Assembly (NCBI RefSeq): GCF_900111325.1
Contig: NZ_FOGW01000016.1
Coordinates: 1 to 58,960, forward strand
Reading direction: 5' to 3'
Length of the DNA: 58,960 nucleotides
DNA from: Lachnobacterium bovis
Lineage (GTDB): Bacteria > Bacillota > Clostridia > Lachnospirales > Lachnospiraceae
Shown here piece by piece: positions 33,332-42,159 of this stretch. The position numbers and the translations under genes are program-made. The first letter of the stretch is position 1; the number at the start of each line of letters is the position of its first letter. The notes under the pieces were generated by a model that was not told where the DNA came from, did no database searches, and saw only the letters and a list, made by a program, of their open reading frames with translations.

Positions 33332-34015
33332 ATGAAAAAAAAGTACATAAAAATAGCGGGAGCTGTGGGCTTACTTGTTGTCGCAGCAATTGGTGGATCA
33401 TTAGCTGCTAGTTATTCTTCAACAGATGGTATAGGCGCGGCAGTTGTTGATATTACTGAAGGTTCGGTTAATGTTCAAATCGAAGGTTCAGGACTGACAG
33501 AACTAAATGGTTCATCGAACTACATTGAAATCGGTTCGGATAAAGGGTGCCAATTAGATTTAAAGAATGTAAGCGATGGCAAGAATCCGTTTACAATGTA
33601 TGCTAAAGTAGTAGTATCATCAACGTGGAATGATGATGAGTTAGATGAAAAAGAATTAAAAGATGATTATGTAGGTTATAAGATAGACGGACAATTAGTA
33701 AAAAAAGTAGAAACTTATGCAGAACAATATAAAGCGGGAGATTGGATTGTAGCGAAAAACGATGGTATAGAGATGGTTTTATATTATACAAAACCAATTA
33801 AACCAGGTGAAAAAACATCGAATTTTGTAGATTCTATTTCTTTTGACAAGGATATAAATAACGATTATCTTAATGGCAAACTTCAGTTTAAGGTAGCGGC
33901 TTATTCAGTACAAGAAAATAGTGTTACAAAGGCTATGCCAGCAGAATGGGGAGTTTTCCCAAAATTATCTGATAGCGGAGAAATAGTAGAAATTAAAGAG
34001 GAAAAGAAGGAGTAG
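33332..34015 (+). CDS. TasA/camelysin-like secreted protein with SipW-type signal peptide
   Basis: 227 residues. KKKYIKIAGAVGLLVVAAIG then GGSLAASYSSTDG: the glycine-rich, late-cleaved signal peptide used with SipW signal peptidases. The mature part is a beta-rich domain with KNVSDGKNPFTMYAKVVV, KPIKPGEKTSNFVDSI and a closing AEWGVFPKL, resembling the TasA/CalY fold (fibre-forming in Bacillus biofilm). Start at 33332 follows TTGGAGGGG. First gene of a three-gene unit, 4 bases before the next. A SipW-type peptidase is encoded 8 kb downstream. Confidence 0.72.
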   Translation: MKKKYIKIAGAVGLLVVAAIGGSLAASYSSTDGIGAAVVDITEGSVNVQIEGSGLTELNGSSNYIEIGSDKGCQLDLKNVSDGKNPFTMYAKVVVSSTWNDDELDEKELKDDYVGYKIDGQLVKKVETYAEQYKAGDWIVAKNDGIEMVLYYTKPIKPGEKTSNFVDSISFDKDINNDYLNGKLQFKVAAYSVQENSVTKAMPAEWGVFPKLSDSGEIVEIKEEKKE

Positions 34016-34019
34016 AGGT

Positions 34020-34814
34020 ATGAATAAAAAAATATTAGCATTAGCGACGGCTGTAGTAGTGTCAATATTTGGAAATTCAACAGTCTTTGCAGCAAATCTT
34101 CCAAAAGTAGTATTCAATGCAAATAAGACATTTACATATGAAGGAAACATAAAACAGTCAGGAAAATCTGTGACACTTATTGGGGATGAATTCGAAGGAA
34201 TTGCTCCAGGGGAGACAAAAACACAGGTTATAGAACTTGAAAATAAAAGTGATAATGTAATGGATTTTTATTTATCAGAGGAAACAATAGATAAATTTGA
34301 AGAAGCAAATAAATCATCTGGTGGAGCCTATGAATATGATATCTCAGTAGGAAAAACTAAAGAAGGCGCCAAATCACTTTTAAATGCGGTAGCTGGTGGA
34401 TATGAAAATGCTGAGTCAAATGGTAGTTCAGAAGGCTTGGCAGAAATTAATGATTTAAAAGATTTTACATATCTTGCACAGCTTGGAAAAAATGAAAAAA
34501 CAAATATTTACTTAACCCTAACACTAGAAGGTGAAGGAAATGATAGTACAGCAGTTGTTAATTATGCGAACGCAACTGCACAACTAAAATTTAATTTTAG
34601 AGCATATGATGTAGAACATGAAATAGTTTATGGTCCTGATACAGTATCACCATCAACATCTTCTACAAGCGGCGTTAGAACAACTATTTCTAATCTCACT
34701 AGGAGAGTAAAAACTAGTGATGTTGCTGTTTTGAGTCTTGTTATTATTCTTGTTGCAGGAATTGCATTAGCAGGTTTTGCACTAATAAAAAACAATAGGA
34801 AGGGTGATGAGTGA
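34020..34814 (+). CDS. cell-surface protein with C-terminal membrane anchor (companion of TasA-like protein)
   Basis: 264 residues. Ordinary Sec signal peptide ending STVFAAN, then a beta-rich extracytoplasmic domain (GIAPGETKTQVIELENKS resembles the EL.N.G strand seen in the TasA-like neighbours), a Ser/Thr-rich spacer, and a C-terminal VKTSD motif followed by a ~22-residue hydrophobic helix and a basic tail. This tail looks like a sortase signal in which LPxTG is replaced by VKTSD, or simply a membrane anchor. No sortase is nearby. It overlaps or touches the next gene, so translation is coupled. Confidence 0.65.
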   Translation: MNKKILALATAVVVSIFGNSTVFAANLPKVVFNANKTFTYEGNIKQSGKSVTLIGDEFEGIAPGETKTQVIELENKSDNVMDFYLSEETIDKFEEANKSSGGAYEYDISVGKTKEGAKSLLNAVAGGYENAESNGSSEGLAEINDLKDFTYLAQLGKNEKTNIYLTLTLEGEGNDSTAVVNYANATAQLKFNFRAYDVEHEIVYGPDTVSPSTSSTSGVRTTISNLTRRVKTSDVAVLSLVIILVAGIALAGFALIKNNRKGDE

Positions 34815-34815
34815 T

Positions 34816-35922
34816 ATGAAAAGAAAGATAAGTAAATTATTTGGAACGTTTCTTACGTTGTTATTGGTTTTTACGACCGTTAAGCCAGTAGAAATCGATG
34901 CAGAAGGATTAAAACATACAATTACGTTTAGAGCAGGTGATGTAGGAGATTTTAATATATCAAGTGAAAATTTAAAAATTAGTAAAAATGTAGGATCAAA
35001 TTCGGTTTCAAAAGTTGAAGTTAAAGAAAGCTTTATAAGATTGACAGTTGATAAAGGAACAAGCATTCCAAAAGCTATTAATGATGGATTTGGATATGTA
35101 GTAACTGATAAGACAAGCTTATATAATTTTTTCGTGGGAGCATTAAAAACAAATAGTTCTTATGCGTTATTAAATGATATGAAACGTTGGGGATTATCAG
35201 ATGATGATTTTAACGGAAAAAGTGATATAGGTAGTTCAAAAGAAGTTGTTTTAGATTATGGTAAAATTGTAAATCCGGTACCATATACAATTAGATATAT
35301 TGATGCACAGTCAAACGAATCAATTGCAGCACCAGTTATTGTTTATGGTAGTGCAGGTGATGAGATAACAGTATCACCTATAACAATTAATCAGTATGCA
35401 ACAACAAATCAACCTGTAAAACATAAATTAGAGAAAGGACAAGATAATTTAATTACGTTCTATTATGCATATACAGGAACAACTTATGTACCTGGAAATG
35501 TCATTCCTGGACCAGCTACACCAGCAGCACCAGCACCAACAGTAGTGGTACCAGCACCAACTGTTGCAACAACAGGTGGATTAGCAGCAGCAGGAGCCGG
35601 AGCGGGAGCCGGAGCAGGAGCCGGGGCAGGTGCCGCAGCTGCAGGAGCCGGAGCAAATATTGCGGATAACCCAACACCAGCAGGAGCCAATCCAGAAGGT
35701 GAAGAACAGATTGGAGAAAACGTAGAAGGTGGAGAAGAAGCAAATATTGGTGAGAACAAAACACCAAAATCTGCTGGAATAGATAACAAAAAAGAAAAAG
35801 GTAAAGGTAGCTCTAATTTCTTTATGAATAATATTATTTTTATTGTAGCAGCAATTATTGTAGCAGCATCAGCATTTGGAGTTGGAGCGGTAGTAGCAGT
35901 AAATCGAAATAAGAAAAATTAA
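34816..35922 (+). CDS. membrane-anchored surface protein with MucBP-like domain and Gly-Ala repeat
   Basis: 368 residues. Signal peptide (~1-30), an N-terminal domain of unknown type, a MucBP-like repeat (~155-225, PYTIRYIDAQSNESIAAPVI ... FYYAY), a Pro/Ala linker, a Gly-Ala tract (about 260-285) encoded by GC-rich codons, an acidic Gly/Glu segment, a Lys-rich stretch, and a C-terminal hydrophobic helix with basic tail. Start at 34816 is preferred: GGGTGAT lies ~7 bases upstream; GTG at 34804 and ATG at 34807 overlap the ribosome site. Probably the membrane-held end of the fibre or an adhesin; function inferred. Confidence 0.65.
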   Translation: MKRKISKLFGTFLTLLLVFTTVKPVEIDAEGLKHTITFRAGDVGDFNISSENLKISKNVGSNSVSKVEVKESFIRLTVDKGTSIPKAINDGFGYVVTDKTSLYNFFVGALKTNSSYALLNDMKRWGLSDDDFNGKSDIGSSKEVVLDYGKIVNPVPYTIRYIDAQSNESIAAPVIVYGSAGDEITVSPITINQYATTNQPVKHKLEKGQDNLITFYYAYTGTTYVPGNVIPGPATPAAPAPTVVVPAPTVATTGGLAAAGAGAGAGAGAGAGAAAAGAGANIADNPTPAGANPEGEEQIGENVEGGEEANIGENKTPKSAGIDNKKEKGKGSSNFFMNNIIFIVAAIIVAASAFGVGAVVAVNRNKKN

Positions 35923-35952
35923 ACCTCAAATCCCCATTCATATATTTTTTTT

Positions 35953-35990
35953 GATGCCACCTTAATGAATAGTTAGGTGGCATCGTTTTA
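35953..35990 (+). terminator. terminator of the first surface-protein unit
   Basis: A 10-bp perfect stem GATGCCACCT (35953-35962) / AGGTGGCATC (35975-35984) is followed by GTTTTATT. The 180 bases from here to the SARP gene hold AT-rich DNA with a TAGAATAAT-like -10 region near 36082 and no heptamer pair at 11-bp spacing. Confidence 0.88.
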
Positions 35991-36170
35991 TTATTTTATA
36001 GAGAATTGTTTAGATATTATAGATGATAAAAAATTTAATTGTGAACAAAATTTTTTGTGGCATTTCAAATAAAAAAGTGATAGAATAATAAAAACAAACA
36101 AAAAAATAAAAAATTTATAAACAAATATATATAAAAATAATAAAATTTTCTATGAAAGAGGATTGATATT

Positions 36171-37385
36171 ATGTTGAAAATACACACCTTAGGAAAATTT
36201 CAACTACAATATAATGATAAAGTGGTTGAAATGAAAGAGATTAGGTCAGCTATGATGACTAAAGTTTTATTGTATTTGTTGATATATAGGGACGAAGAAC
36301 TGAATAGTGAGCGACTGTGTATGGCTATATGGGAAAGATCGGATGTTGCAAATCCTGCAGGCGCGTTAAAAAATCTAATTTACCGTCTAAGAAACTTCTT
36401 CAGAAATGAATTTGGAATAGAAGATGTTATTTTAAATAGTTGTGGAAGCTATAAATGGAATCCACAAGTAGATGTAGAATTAGATGTTGAAAAATTTAAA
36501 GAAATTATAAAAACTGCAAAAAATCAAGAAAAAGAAAAAGCAATTCTATTGTATAGAGAAGGATTAGATATTTATAAAGGCGATTTTATGCCAGCGTTTT
36601 TAGACTTATACTGGATATTGACATTAAACACATACTATCATTCGTTATACTTATCTGCAGCAAAGAGACTCGCTGAAATATATTCCACAGACAATAATAT
36701 GACAGAATTAGAAAAATTATGTAACGTAGCAATAAAAATAGACAATACAGAAGAGGAAATTTATTGTTATTTAATTGAGGCTTTAGTAAAGCTTGATCAT
36801 GTTTCTATGGCGTATGAAACTTATGATAAAGCTAAAAAAATCTTATTTAATGAATTGAAAATAAATAAGACTGAAAAATTAGATGAAGCCTATAAGATGA
36901 TATTGTCATTTAGTAAATCTGATGTTGTAGATGAAATGGATGAAGTGTATGAAGACATAAATGAAATGGACGAAGATGTAAAAGGTGCTTTTGTGTGCGG
37001 ATATCAAGTTTTTAAAGAAATATATCGAATGAATGCAAGACTAAATGCAAGAGACGATGAAGAAGGTCAGGTATTATTAATTACGTTAGATAGTTGTTAC
37101 AAACAAAAAAATGATATGACAGAATACCAGATCAAAAGAGCAATGGCATCATTAGAAAAAATTTTAATTGACTCTTTAAGAATAGGCGATGTTATATCAA
37201 AATATTCAACTTCACAGTACATTGTTTTATTACAATCTTGCAACGAAGAAAATGGAATAATGGTGTCTAATAGGATAGTAGAAAAACTACTTGAAAAAAA
37301 CAAAAAAAACAGATCGGTTTCTGTACAGATTGATTTAGAGCCAGTTGAATTGGCGTCACGCGCAGATAGACTCTTTCAAAATTAA
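36171..37385 (+). CDS. SARP/BTAD-type transcriptional regulator with C-terminal degenerate GGDEF-like domain
   Basis: 404 residues. N-terminal OmpR-type winged helix (~1-98), starting LKIHTLGKFQL and including LCMAIWERSDVANPAGALKN; bacterial transcriptional activator (BTAD) helical domain (~100-245, with DIYKGDFMPAF); and a C-terminal part (~280-400) whose LRIGDVISKYSTSQYIVLLQ aligns in pattern with the R-D-RYGGDEF-LL core of nucleotide cyclases but lacks GGDEF, so it is probably a ligand-sensing or silent domain. AAGAGG precedes the ATG. It sits alone between two surface-protein units that both carry SARP-like heptamer repeats; it is the obvious candidate activator. Confidence 0.82.
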   Translation: MLKIHTLGKFQLQYNDKVVEMKEIRSAMMTKVLLYLLIYRDEELNSERLCMAIWERSDVANPAGALKNLIYRLRNFFRNEFGIEDVILNSCGSYKWNPQVDVELDVEKFKEIIKTAKNQEKEKAILLYREGLDIYKGDFMPAFLDLYWILTLNTYYHSLYLSAAKRLAEIYSTDNNMTELEKLCNVAIKIDNTEEEIYCYLIEALVKLDHVSMAYETYDKAKKILFNELKINKTEKLDEAYKMILSFSKSDVVDEMDEVYEDINEMDEDVKGAFVCGYQVFKEIYRMNARLNARDDEEGQVLLITLDSCYKQKNDMTEYQIKRAMASLEKILIDSLRIGDVISKYSTSQYIVLLQSCNEENGIMVSNRIVEKLLEKNKKNRSVSVQIDLEPVELASRADRLFQN

Positions 37386-37404
37386 AGTGGATAAAATATA
37401 ATTG

Positions 37405-37437
37405 TGTGACTGCCGTGTGACTATGTATTGGTATTAT
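37405..37437 (+). promoter_or_regulatory. SARP-type direct heptamer repeat and -10 box, site 2
   Basis: TGTGACT (37405-37411), 4 bases, TGTGACT (37416-37422), 9 bases, TATTAT (37432-37437). Heptamers and all distances are identical to site 1 at 33254. No other good -35 box. It lies just after the regulator gene and 76 bases before the adhesin start. Confidence 0.7.
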
Positions 37438-37513
37438 ATTTATATTAAAAAATGAATTTCATTTACTATGAGGGTGGTAAATTATTCATAGGGTGAGTAT
37501 AAGGAGGAGTTAC

Positions 37514-40500
37514 ATGAAGCCAAGAACAGTATGTAAAAAATCATTAGCTGTAATTTTAGCGGGGTTGATGATGATGGGAAATATTGGCAGCGCTGGTGCG
37601 GGAAATACGAACAGCTCTGGAACATCAGAACAGCTAGCCGCAGCTTTGCAAAAGAATCCGGTTAGAGTAAGTTTGTTTAAATACAAAGTTAAACCAGATT
37701 CTACTGCTCAACCAAGTGCTCTTCGAGAAGAAAGCACAGAAAAGAAAGAGGAGTCAACGCAAAAACTTGAAGACAGTTCACAAGAGAAAAAAGACGAATC
37801 TACAGAAATGAAAGAAGATTCATCAGAAAAAATTGAGCCAGCACGAAATAATGTAGAACAAGAGACAACTAGGAAAGAAGAGTCTACAGAAAAAAAGGCT
37901 GAACAAAGTGGTGATACACAAAATAATACTCAAAACGAAACTGCAGAGGAAACACCAGAAACTCCATCTACAGAAGTACCTGGTGACATTAATGCGTACA
38001 ACAGTAGTAATGCAGGAGGTAAAATCCCATTACAGTTTATAGGTGCAGATTCAACTGGAAGCACAAAAGATAAGATAAATCAAAATCATCAAGATGAATT
38101 ACAACAGGGTATTTTTGCTGATGAATTAAAAAACAACACTTTAGCAATGAGTGATGGTGTATATTCATTTGATTTGTTTAATACTGTAGGATATCGTCCT
38201 GGTGATTCAAGTTTCCAATTAGATAGAAATGATTATGTGACAGCATATTATAACGTAGATGTATCAAATTTATATGAAAAAAATGATAATGGAGTATATG
38301 AATTTGATTCAAGCAAAAAAGATATGGTTTTAAATAAGACAACAGGCAAATTTGAAGAACCTAGTCAGAGTGCTGGATCTTCAATATTTAGCCCATTTGT
38401 TAATGAATCTACGGGTAAAAGAGAATTTCATTTTGGCGTTTTAACAGACTTTGATTTTGTTATTCCAAAAGAACAAGTTAGAGATGAAAACGCTGAGAAT
38501 GAAATATTTGAATTCGGCGCAGACGATGATATTGTAGTTTACATTGATAGTAAGAAAGTTGTTGATTTGGGTGGAATTCATAATACTATTAAAGGTAAAA
38601 TTAATCTTAGAACAGGAAAAGTAACATATTTCTCAGAAAATGGTAGTGATATTACCATAAATGATATAAATGATCCAAGTAAAAAAGTAGTGGGAAATAA
38701 TATTGAATATGATATTGGTACTACATATAATGATGGTTTACCTCATAATATGAAAATTTTCTACCTTGAAAGAGGAGCAAGTAAGAGTGCTTTAAAATTA
38801 AAATTTAAACCGGTAGAAGAAGATTCAGATAGTATTACAGCTAAAAAAACAGCTGATTTAGTAAGTGCAGACGATAGAACGTATAAAATAAATTTAGGAG
38901 TAGCAGCAAAAGGAATAGAACACACTACAACTACATCATCAAATATTGTATTAGTACTTGATACATCTAATTCGATGCTATTTAGAAATGTTAAAGCATT
39001 AAGTGGAACTTCAAGTAGTGAAGTATATAAAAAGTTAGATACTTTAGATAAAAATAGAACATATTCTTCAATGAAACTAGAAACGATGAAATTGTTGAGT
39101 TATTCATTGTATAATAAATTATCAGATAAGGACCAAGAAGTTTTTAAGAGTCTACTTGATATTTCATATGTTGAGGGTGATAATTATTTTTATGGGGCTC
39201 CAAGTGATAAAACGACATTGGTTCGTTACGATGAAAATGATAGAAAATGGTATAGATACTATTTTACTGAATACAAGCGTGATGGTAGATACTACTACAA
39301 GTTAAATAAAAGAGAAGTTACCGAAAGAGATTGCCCGTCAGAATTATACACAACAGGTATGGAAACGATGAAGGATGCTACTAAGAGGTTAGTTGATGAA
39401 ATTGGTGATGATTCAAACTTAGGTATTGTTTTGTTTGATTCAAAGGCAGGTGTACAACAACAAGTTGTTAACGTTGGACAAAATAGAACAGCTATTAAAT
39501 CGGCAATTGATAGTATAAAGAGAGTAGGAGCAGGTGCAACGTTTCCTTCAAATGGCTTTACAATGGCTAATGGATTATTTGACCAAACTTTGATGAATAA
39601 CGGCAAGGATAATCATGTAATCTTTTTCTCAGATGGCGTAGCAGAAGATGAGCGTGCTACTATTAGAGCTGCAAATATTATTAAAAGTAGAGGAATTACT
39701 ATCTGGGGAATTAATGCAGTTAGTGATACTTATGGCATCGTACAGCAAGTTGCTACGAAAGGAAAGATTGTAAATGTTAACGGTATAGAAAATCTAGCAG
39801 AGGCATTTTCAAGTATTATTACATCTATCGAAAAGCAAAAAGGACAAATTGTTGATTACATTGATGATAGATTTGAACTAGTTGATAATAATAATAAACC
39901 ATATAAAGCTGGTGATGTAATTACATTTGGTGACAATATAAAGGGTGTTGTAATAGCTGATGCACTTGGTCAAGTTAATGGAATTAAATGGGAAAATCAA
40001 GAATTAGAACCATTGGATGAAAATAACAAAACAAAATGGAATGTTAGTTTCAGAGTAAAAGCCAAAGATTCATATATGGGTGGTTATTGTATTCCAACTA
40101 ATGGCTCAAGCTCATGTGTTATGGTTGGCGGAACAATTAAAAATTTCCCAATTCCAACAGTTGATGTCCCATTATTAGCAGGAGAATTTAAGACAAAAGA
40201 AGAAACATACTTATTGGGAACCAAAGTAAAAAATATTTGGAAAAAAATAAGAGATGTTGCTGATCAAGGCACAGGTAAAAATTCAGACTTTGGCGTAAGT
40301 AATGATGTAATCTCTGCATTGATGGCTGGAATTAATGATTCACAGCATGAAGTAGAATACACACAATTTTATAATTATGGTACAGCTGGTGATTTAGATG
40401 GTGAAATTACTTATAAACTTGTAGTTGTTGGTAGTGACACTTGTGAAGACCATAGAATGAAAAAAGCAGGAAAGGCAGCAGAAAAGTATATTCTTTCAGC

Positions 40501-41314
40501 AGAGTATCATCCATACAATAGAGAAAAACGTGAAGGAATAGTTAGGAACTTGTATGGTGATAATTTAGGTGATTACTATACGTTAGGTAAAGATAATCAA
40601 AAGATAACTGCTAGTGGAAGTTATATAATGAATGTTGTGCCAGGTTCGATTGAGATTTCAAAGGTTATATCAAAGGAAGATTATGAAAAATCAAAGAAAT
40701 TTGGCGATGCAATCTTTACATTTAAGATTTTATTTACACCATATAGTGATGAATTAAAGGATGGAAAAGAAGTAACAATTGATGATAAGGCTGTTGAATT
40801 ATATCAGACTGTTAGATTTACAGACAAAGATAATTATTCATTGAAAGCTGATGGTGATAATTACATCATTACCACTAAACTAAAAGATTTACCAAAAGGC
40901 AGTTATAAGATATCAGAGTTGTCTACAATGGGCTATAAGAACATAGACGTTAAAGCCACTGGTGGATGTGCTACAGTTGATGGTAAAGAAGTTAAGGTTG
41001 AGTTTAAAGATGGCAACAAAGAATTACAAAATGGTAAAAAGAGTTTAAGTGGTAATTATGAAGATTTATGCGAAGAGTATAAAGCATCAGCAAAATATAC
41101 TAATAGCTTCAACCATACTGATAGACCAACTGATACAGACGTTGTAAAGAATAGCTTTATCATTAGACAGCAAGAAGTTATGCCAGGCAATGAGTTGCCA
41201 CAATCTAAACTTGTTGATAATGATAATATAGTAAGTTATTTAGAGTATCTTATTGACATAATTGAAAAAGCAAATACAAAACCAGAAGAGGAAGAAAATC
41301 CTAGTCAAAGATAA
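37514..41314 (+). CDS. large surface adhesin: fibro-slime, VWA and Cna-B-like domains
   Basis: 1266 residues. Signal peptide (~1-30); a Glu/Lys/Ser/Thr repeat stalk (~71-135, built on EESTEKK-type units); a fibro-slime domain (~170-435, with FGADDDIVVYIDSKKVVDLG and GIH); a von Willebrand A domain (~476-790) with the metal site DTSNS at 483-487; an all-beta region; and a Cna-B/SpaA-like domain (~1050-1180, YKISELSTMGYK). The C-terminus has no LPxTG sorting signal and no hydrophobic helix, so attachment must be non-covalent or via partners. Start at 37514 because AAGGAGG is 6 bases upstream. It is followed by a TasA-like gene and SipW. Confidence 0.85.
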   Translation: MKPRTVCKKSLAVILAGLMMMGNIGSAGAGNTNSSGTSEQLAAALQKNPVRVSLFKYKVKPDSTAQPSALREESTEKKEESTQKLEDSSQEKKDESTEMKEDSSEKIEPARNNVEQETTRKEESTEKKAEQSGDTQNNTQNETAEETPETPSTEVPGDINAYNSSNAGGKIPLQFIGADSTGSTKDKINQNHQDELQQGIFADELKNNTLAMSDGVYSFDLFNTVGYRPGDSSFQLDRNDYVTAYYNVDVSNLYEKNDNGVYEFDSSKKDMVLNKTTGKFEEPSQSAGSSIFSPFVNESTGKREFHFGVLTDFDFVIPKEQVRDENAENEIFEFGADDDIVVYIDSKKVVDLGGIHNTIKGKINLRTGKVTYFSENGSDITINDINDPSKKVVGNNIEYDIGTTYNDGLPHNMKIFYLERGASKSALKLKFKPVEEDSDSITAKKTADLVSADDRTYKINLGVAAKGIEHTTTTSSNIVLVLDTSNSMLFRNVKALSGTSSSEVYKKLDTLDKNRTYSSMKLETMKLLSYSLYNKLSDKDQEVFKSLLDISYVEGDNYFYGAPSDKTTLVRYDENDRKWYRYYFTEYKRDGRYYYKLNKREVTERDCPSELYTTGMETMKDATKRLVDEIGDDSNLGIVLFDSKAGVQQQVVNVGQNRTAIKSAIDSIKRVGAGATFPSNGFTMANGLFDQTLMNNGKDNHVIFFSDGVAEDERATIRAANIIKSRGITIWGINAVSDTYGIVQQVATKGKIVNVNGIENLAEAFSSIITSIEKQKGQIVDYIDDRFELVDNNNKPYKAGDVITFGDNIKGVVIADALGQVNGIKWENQELEPLDENNKTKWNVSFRVKAKDSYMGGYCIPTNGSSSCVMVGGTIKNFPIPTVDVPLLAGEFKTKEETYLLGTKVKNIWKKIRDVADQGTGKNSDFGVSNDVISALMAGINDSQHEVEYTQFYNYGTAGDLDGEITYKLVVVGSDTCEDHRMKKAGKAAEKYILSAEYHPYNREKREGIVRNLYGDNLGDYYTLGKDNQKITASGSYIMNVVPGSIEISKVISKEDYEKSKKFGDAIFTFKILFTPYSDELKDGKEVTIDDKAVELYQTVRFTDKDNYSLKADGDNYIITTKLKDLPKGSYKISELSTMGYKNIDVKATGGCATVDGKEVKVEFKDGNKELQNGKKSLSGNYEDLCEEYKASAKYTNSFNHTDRPTDTDVVKNSFIIRQQEVMPGNELPQSKLVDNDNIVSYLEYLIDIIEKANTKPEEEENPSQR

Positions 41315-41368
41315 TGATGGTTTAAATTAGTTGATCTAGCAAAAATGAAACCAATATAATAATCAATT

Positions 41369-41396
41369 GCTCATGCCCGTTGTTTTAGGCATGAGC
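41369..41396 (+). other. intercistronic hairpin between adhesin and TasA-like gene
   Basis: A 9-bp perfect GC-rich stem GCTCATGCC (41369-41377) / GGCATGAGC (41388-41396) without a T run, hence not a classical terminator. It may stabilise the 3' end of the adhesin message or set the expression ratio between it and the next genes. Confidence 0.6.
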
Positions 41397-41434
41397 GATA
41401 ATAAGATTTCAATTGTATGGAGGGGTATAATAAG

Positions 41435-42118
41435 ATGAAGGAAATCTTAAAGAACAAAAAAGTTGTTGCAGGTGTAATGGCTGCAGTTGTTATAATTGGA
41501 GCAACAGGCACATATGCATTTTATAAAACACAAACAGAAACGGTTGCAAATACTTTCAAAACCGGTCCGATTAAAACAGAAATTGAAGAAGAATTTGAAG
41601 GAAGTGTTCAGCCTGAGGCAACTGTGAAAAAGACACCACGAGTAAAAAACACAGGATCTCTTATAGCTTTTGTTAGGGTAAGAGTTTTTCCATCTCCAGA
41701 TATTGTAGATTACGTTGGAAGCGCAGAAAACAATGAAGTGGCTGAAGATAAAATTGGGTTATTGTCAGGAGAATGGAGTGATCGGGCATTTAATGTCGCA
41801 ACATGTCAGAATAACCAGTACAAAAGTTTATTAGGAAGAGATGAAAATGCCATTTATGGTGAGCCTGATAGTGAATCTGAGGATAAAATAGGTTGGATTT
41901 ATTCTGATGGCTATTATTATTTTAATAGACCAATAAAACCAGGGGAATCTACTGAAAAACTATTTAGTGGAGTAAAAATAGGAAAAAATGTAAAAGATAA
42001 TTTTGATGTTACAGTTTCTCAGGAATCAGTAGCAGCATCAAAATATAAAGCTGTCAAAGTATATGATTTAGAAAAAATCAAATCTGAATTTGAAGCAGCT
42101 GAAAAAAATCAAGACTAG
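41435..42118 (+). CDS. TasA/camelysin-like secreted protein with SipW-type signal peptide
   Basis: 227 residues. The signal is VVAGVMAAVVIIGATGTYAF followed by YKTQTETVANTFKTG, matching the SipW-cognate pattern (hydrophobic core, GT.A/Y..., then NTF..G). The mature domain has KTPRVKNTGSLIAFVRVRVF (the KN-G-...-VRV strand), GWIYSDGYYYFNRPIKPGES, and a C-terminal LEKIKSEFEAAE helix. Likely a fibre subunit, and the one encoded next to the peptidase that would process it (41 bases before SipW). Start at 41435 with GGAGGGG upstream; same length as the TasA-like protein at 33332, but different in sequence. Confidence 0.8.
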   Translation: MKEILKNKKVVAGVMAAVVIIGATGTYAFYKTQTETVANTFKTGPIKTEIEEEFEGSVQPEATVKKTPRVKNTGSLIAFVRVRVFPSPDIVDYVGSAENNEVAEDKIGLLSGEWSDRAFNVATCQNNQYKSLLGRDENAIYGEPDSESEDKIGWIYSDGYYYFNRPIKPGESTEKLFSGVKIGKNVKDNFDVTVSQESVAASKYKAVKVYDLEKIKSEFEAAEKNQD

Positions 42119-42159
42119 TATTATGACTAGAATAATTATGTAAGGGTAGGAAGAGTAAT

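Noticed and set aside
35484..35789. Two overlapping minus-strand frames rich in Pro/Ala or Leu
   Set aside because: Both are the complement of the Gly-Ala/Pro repeat of the surface protein; no ribosome site.
36000..36170. SARP heptamer repeat upstream of the regulator's own gene
   Set aside because: TGTGAAC and TGTGGCA occur here but about 16 bases apart, not 11, and are not next to a -10 box at the right distance.
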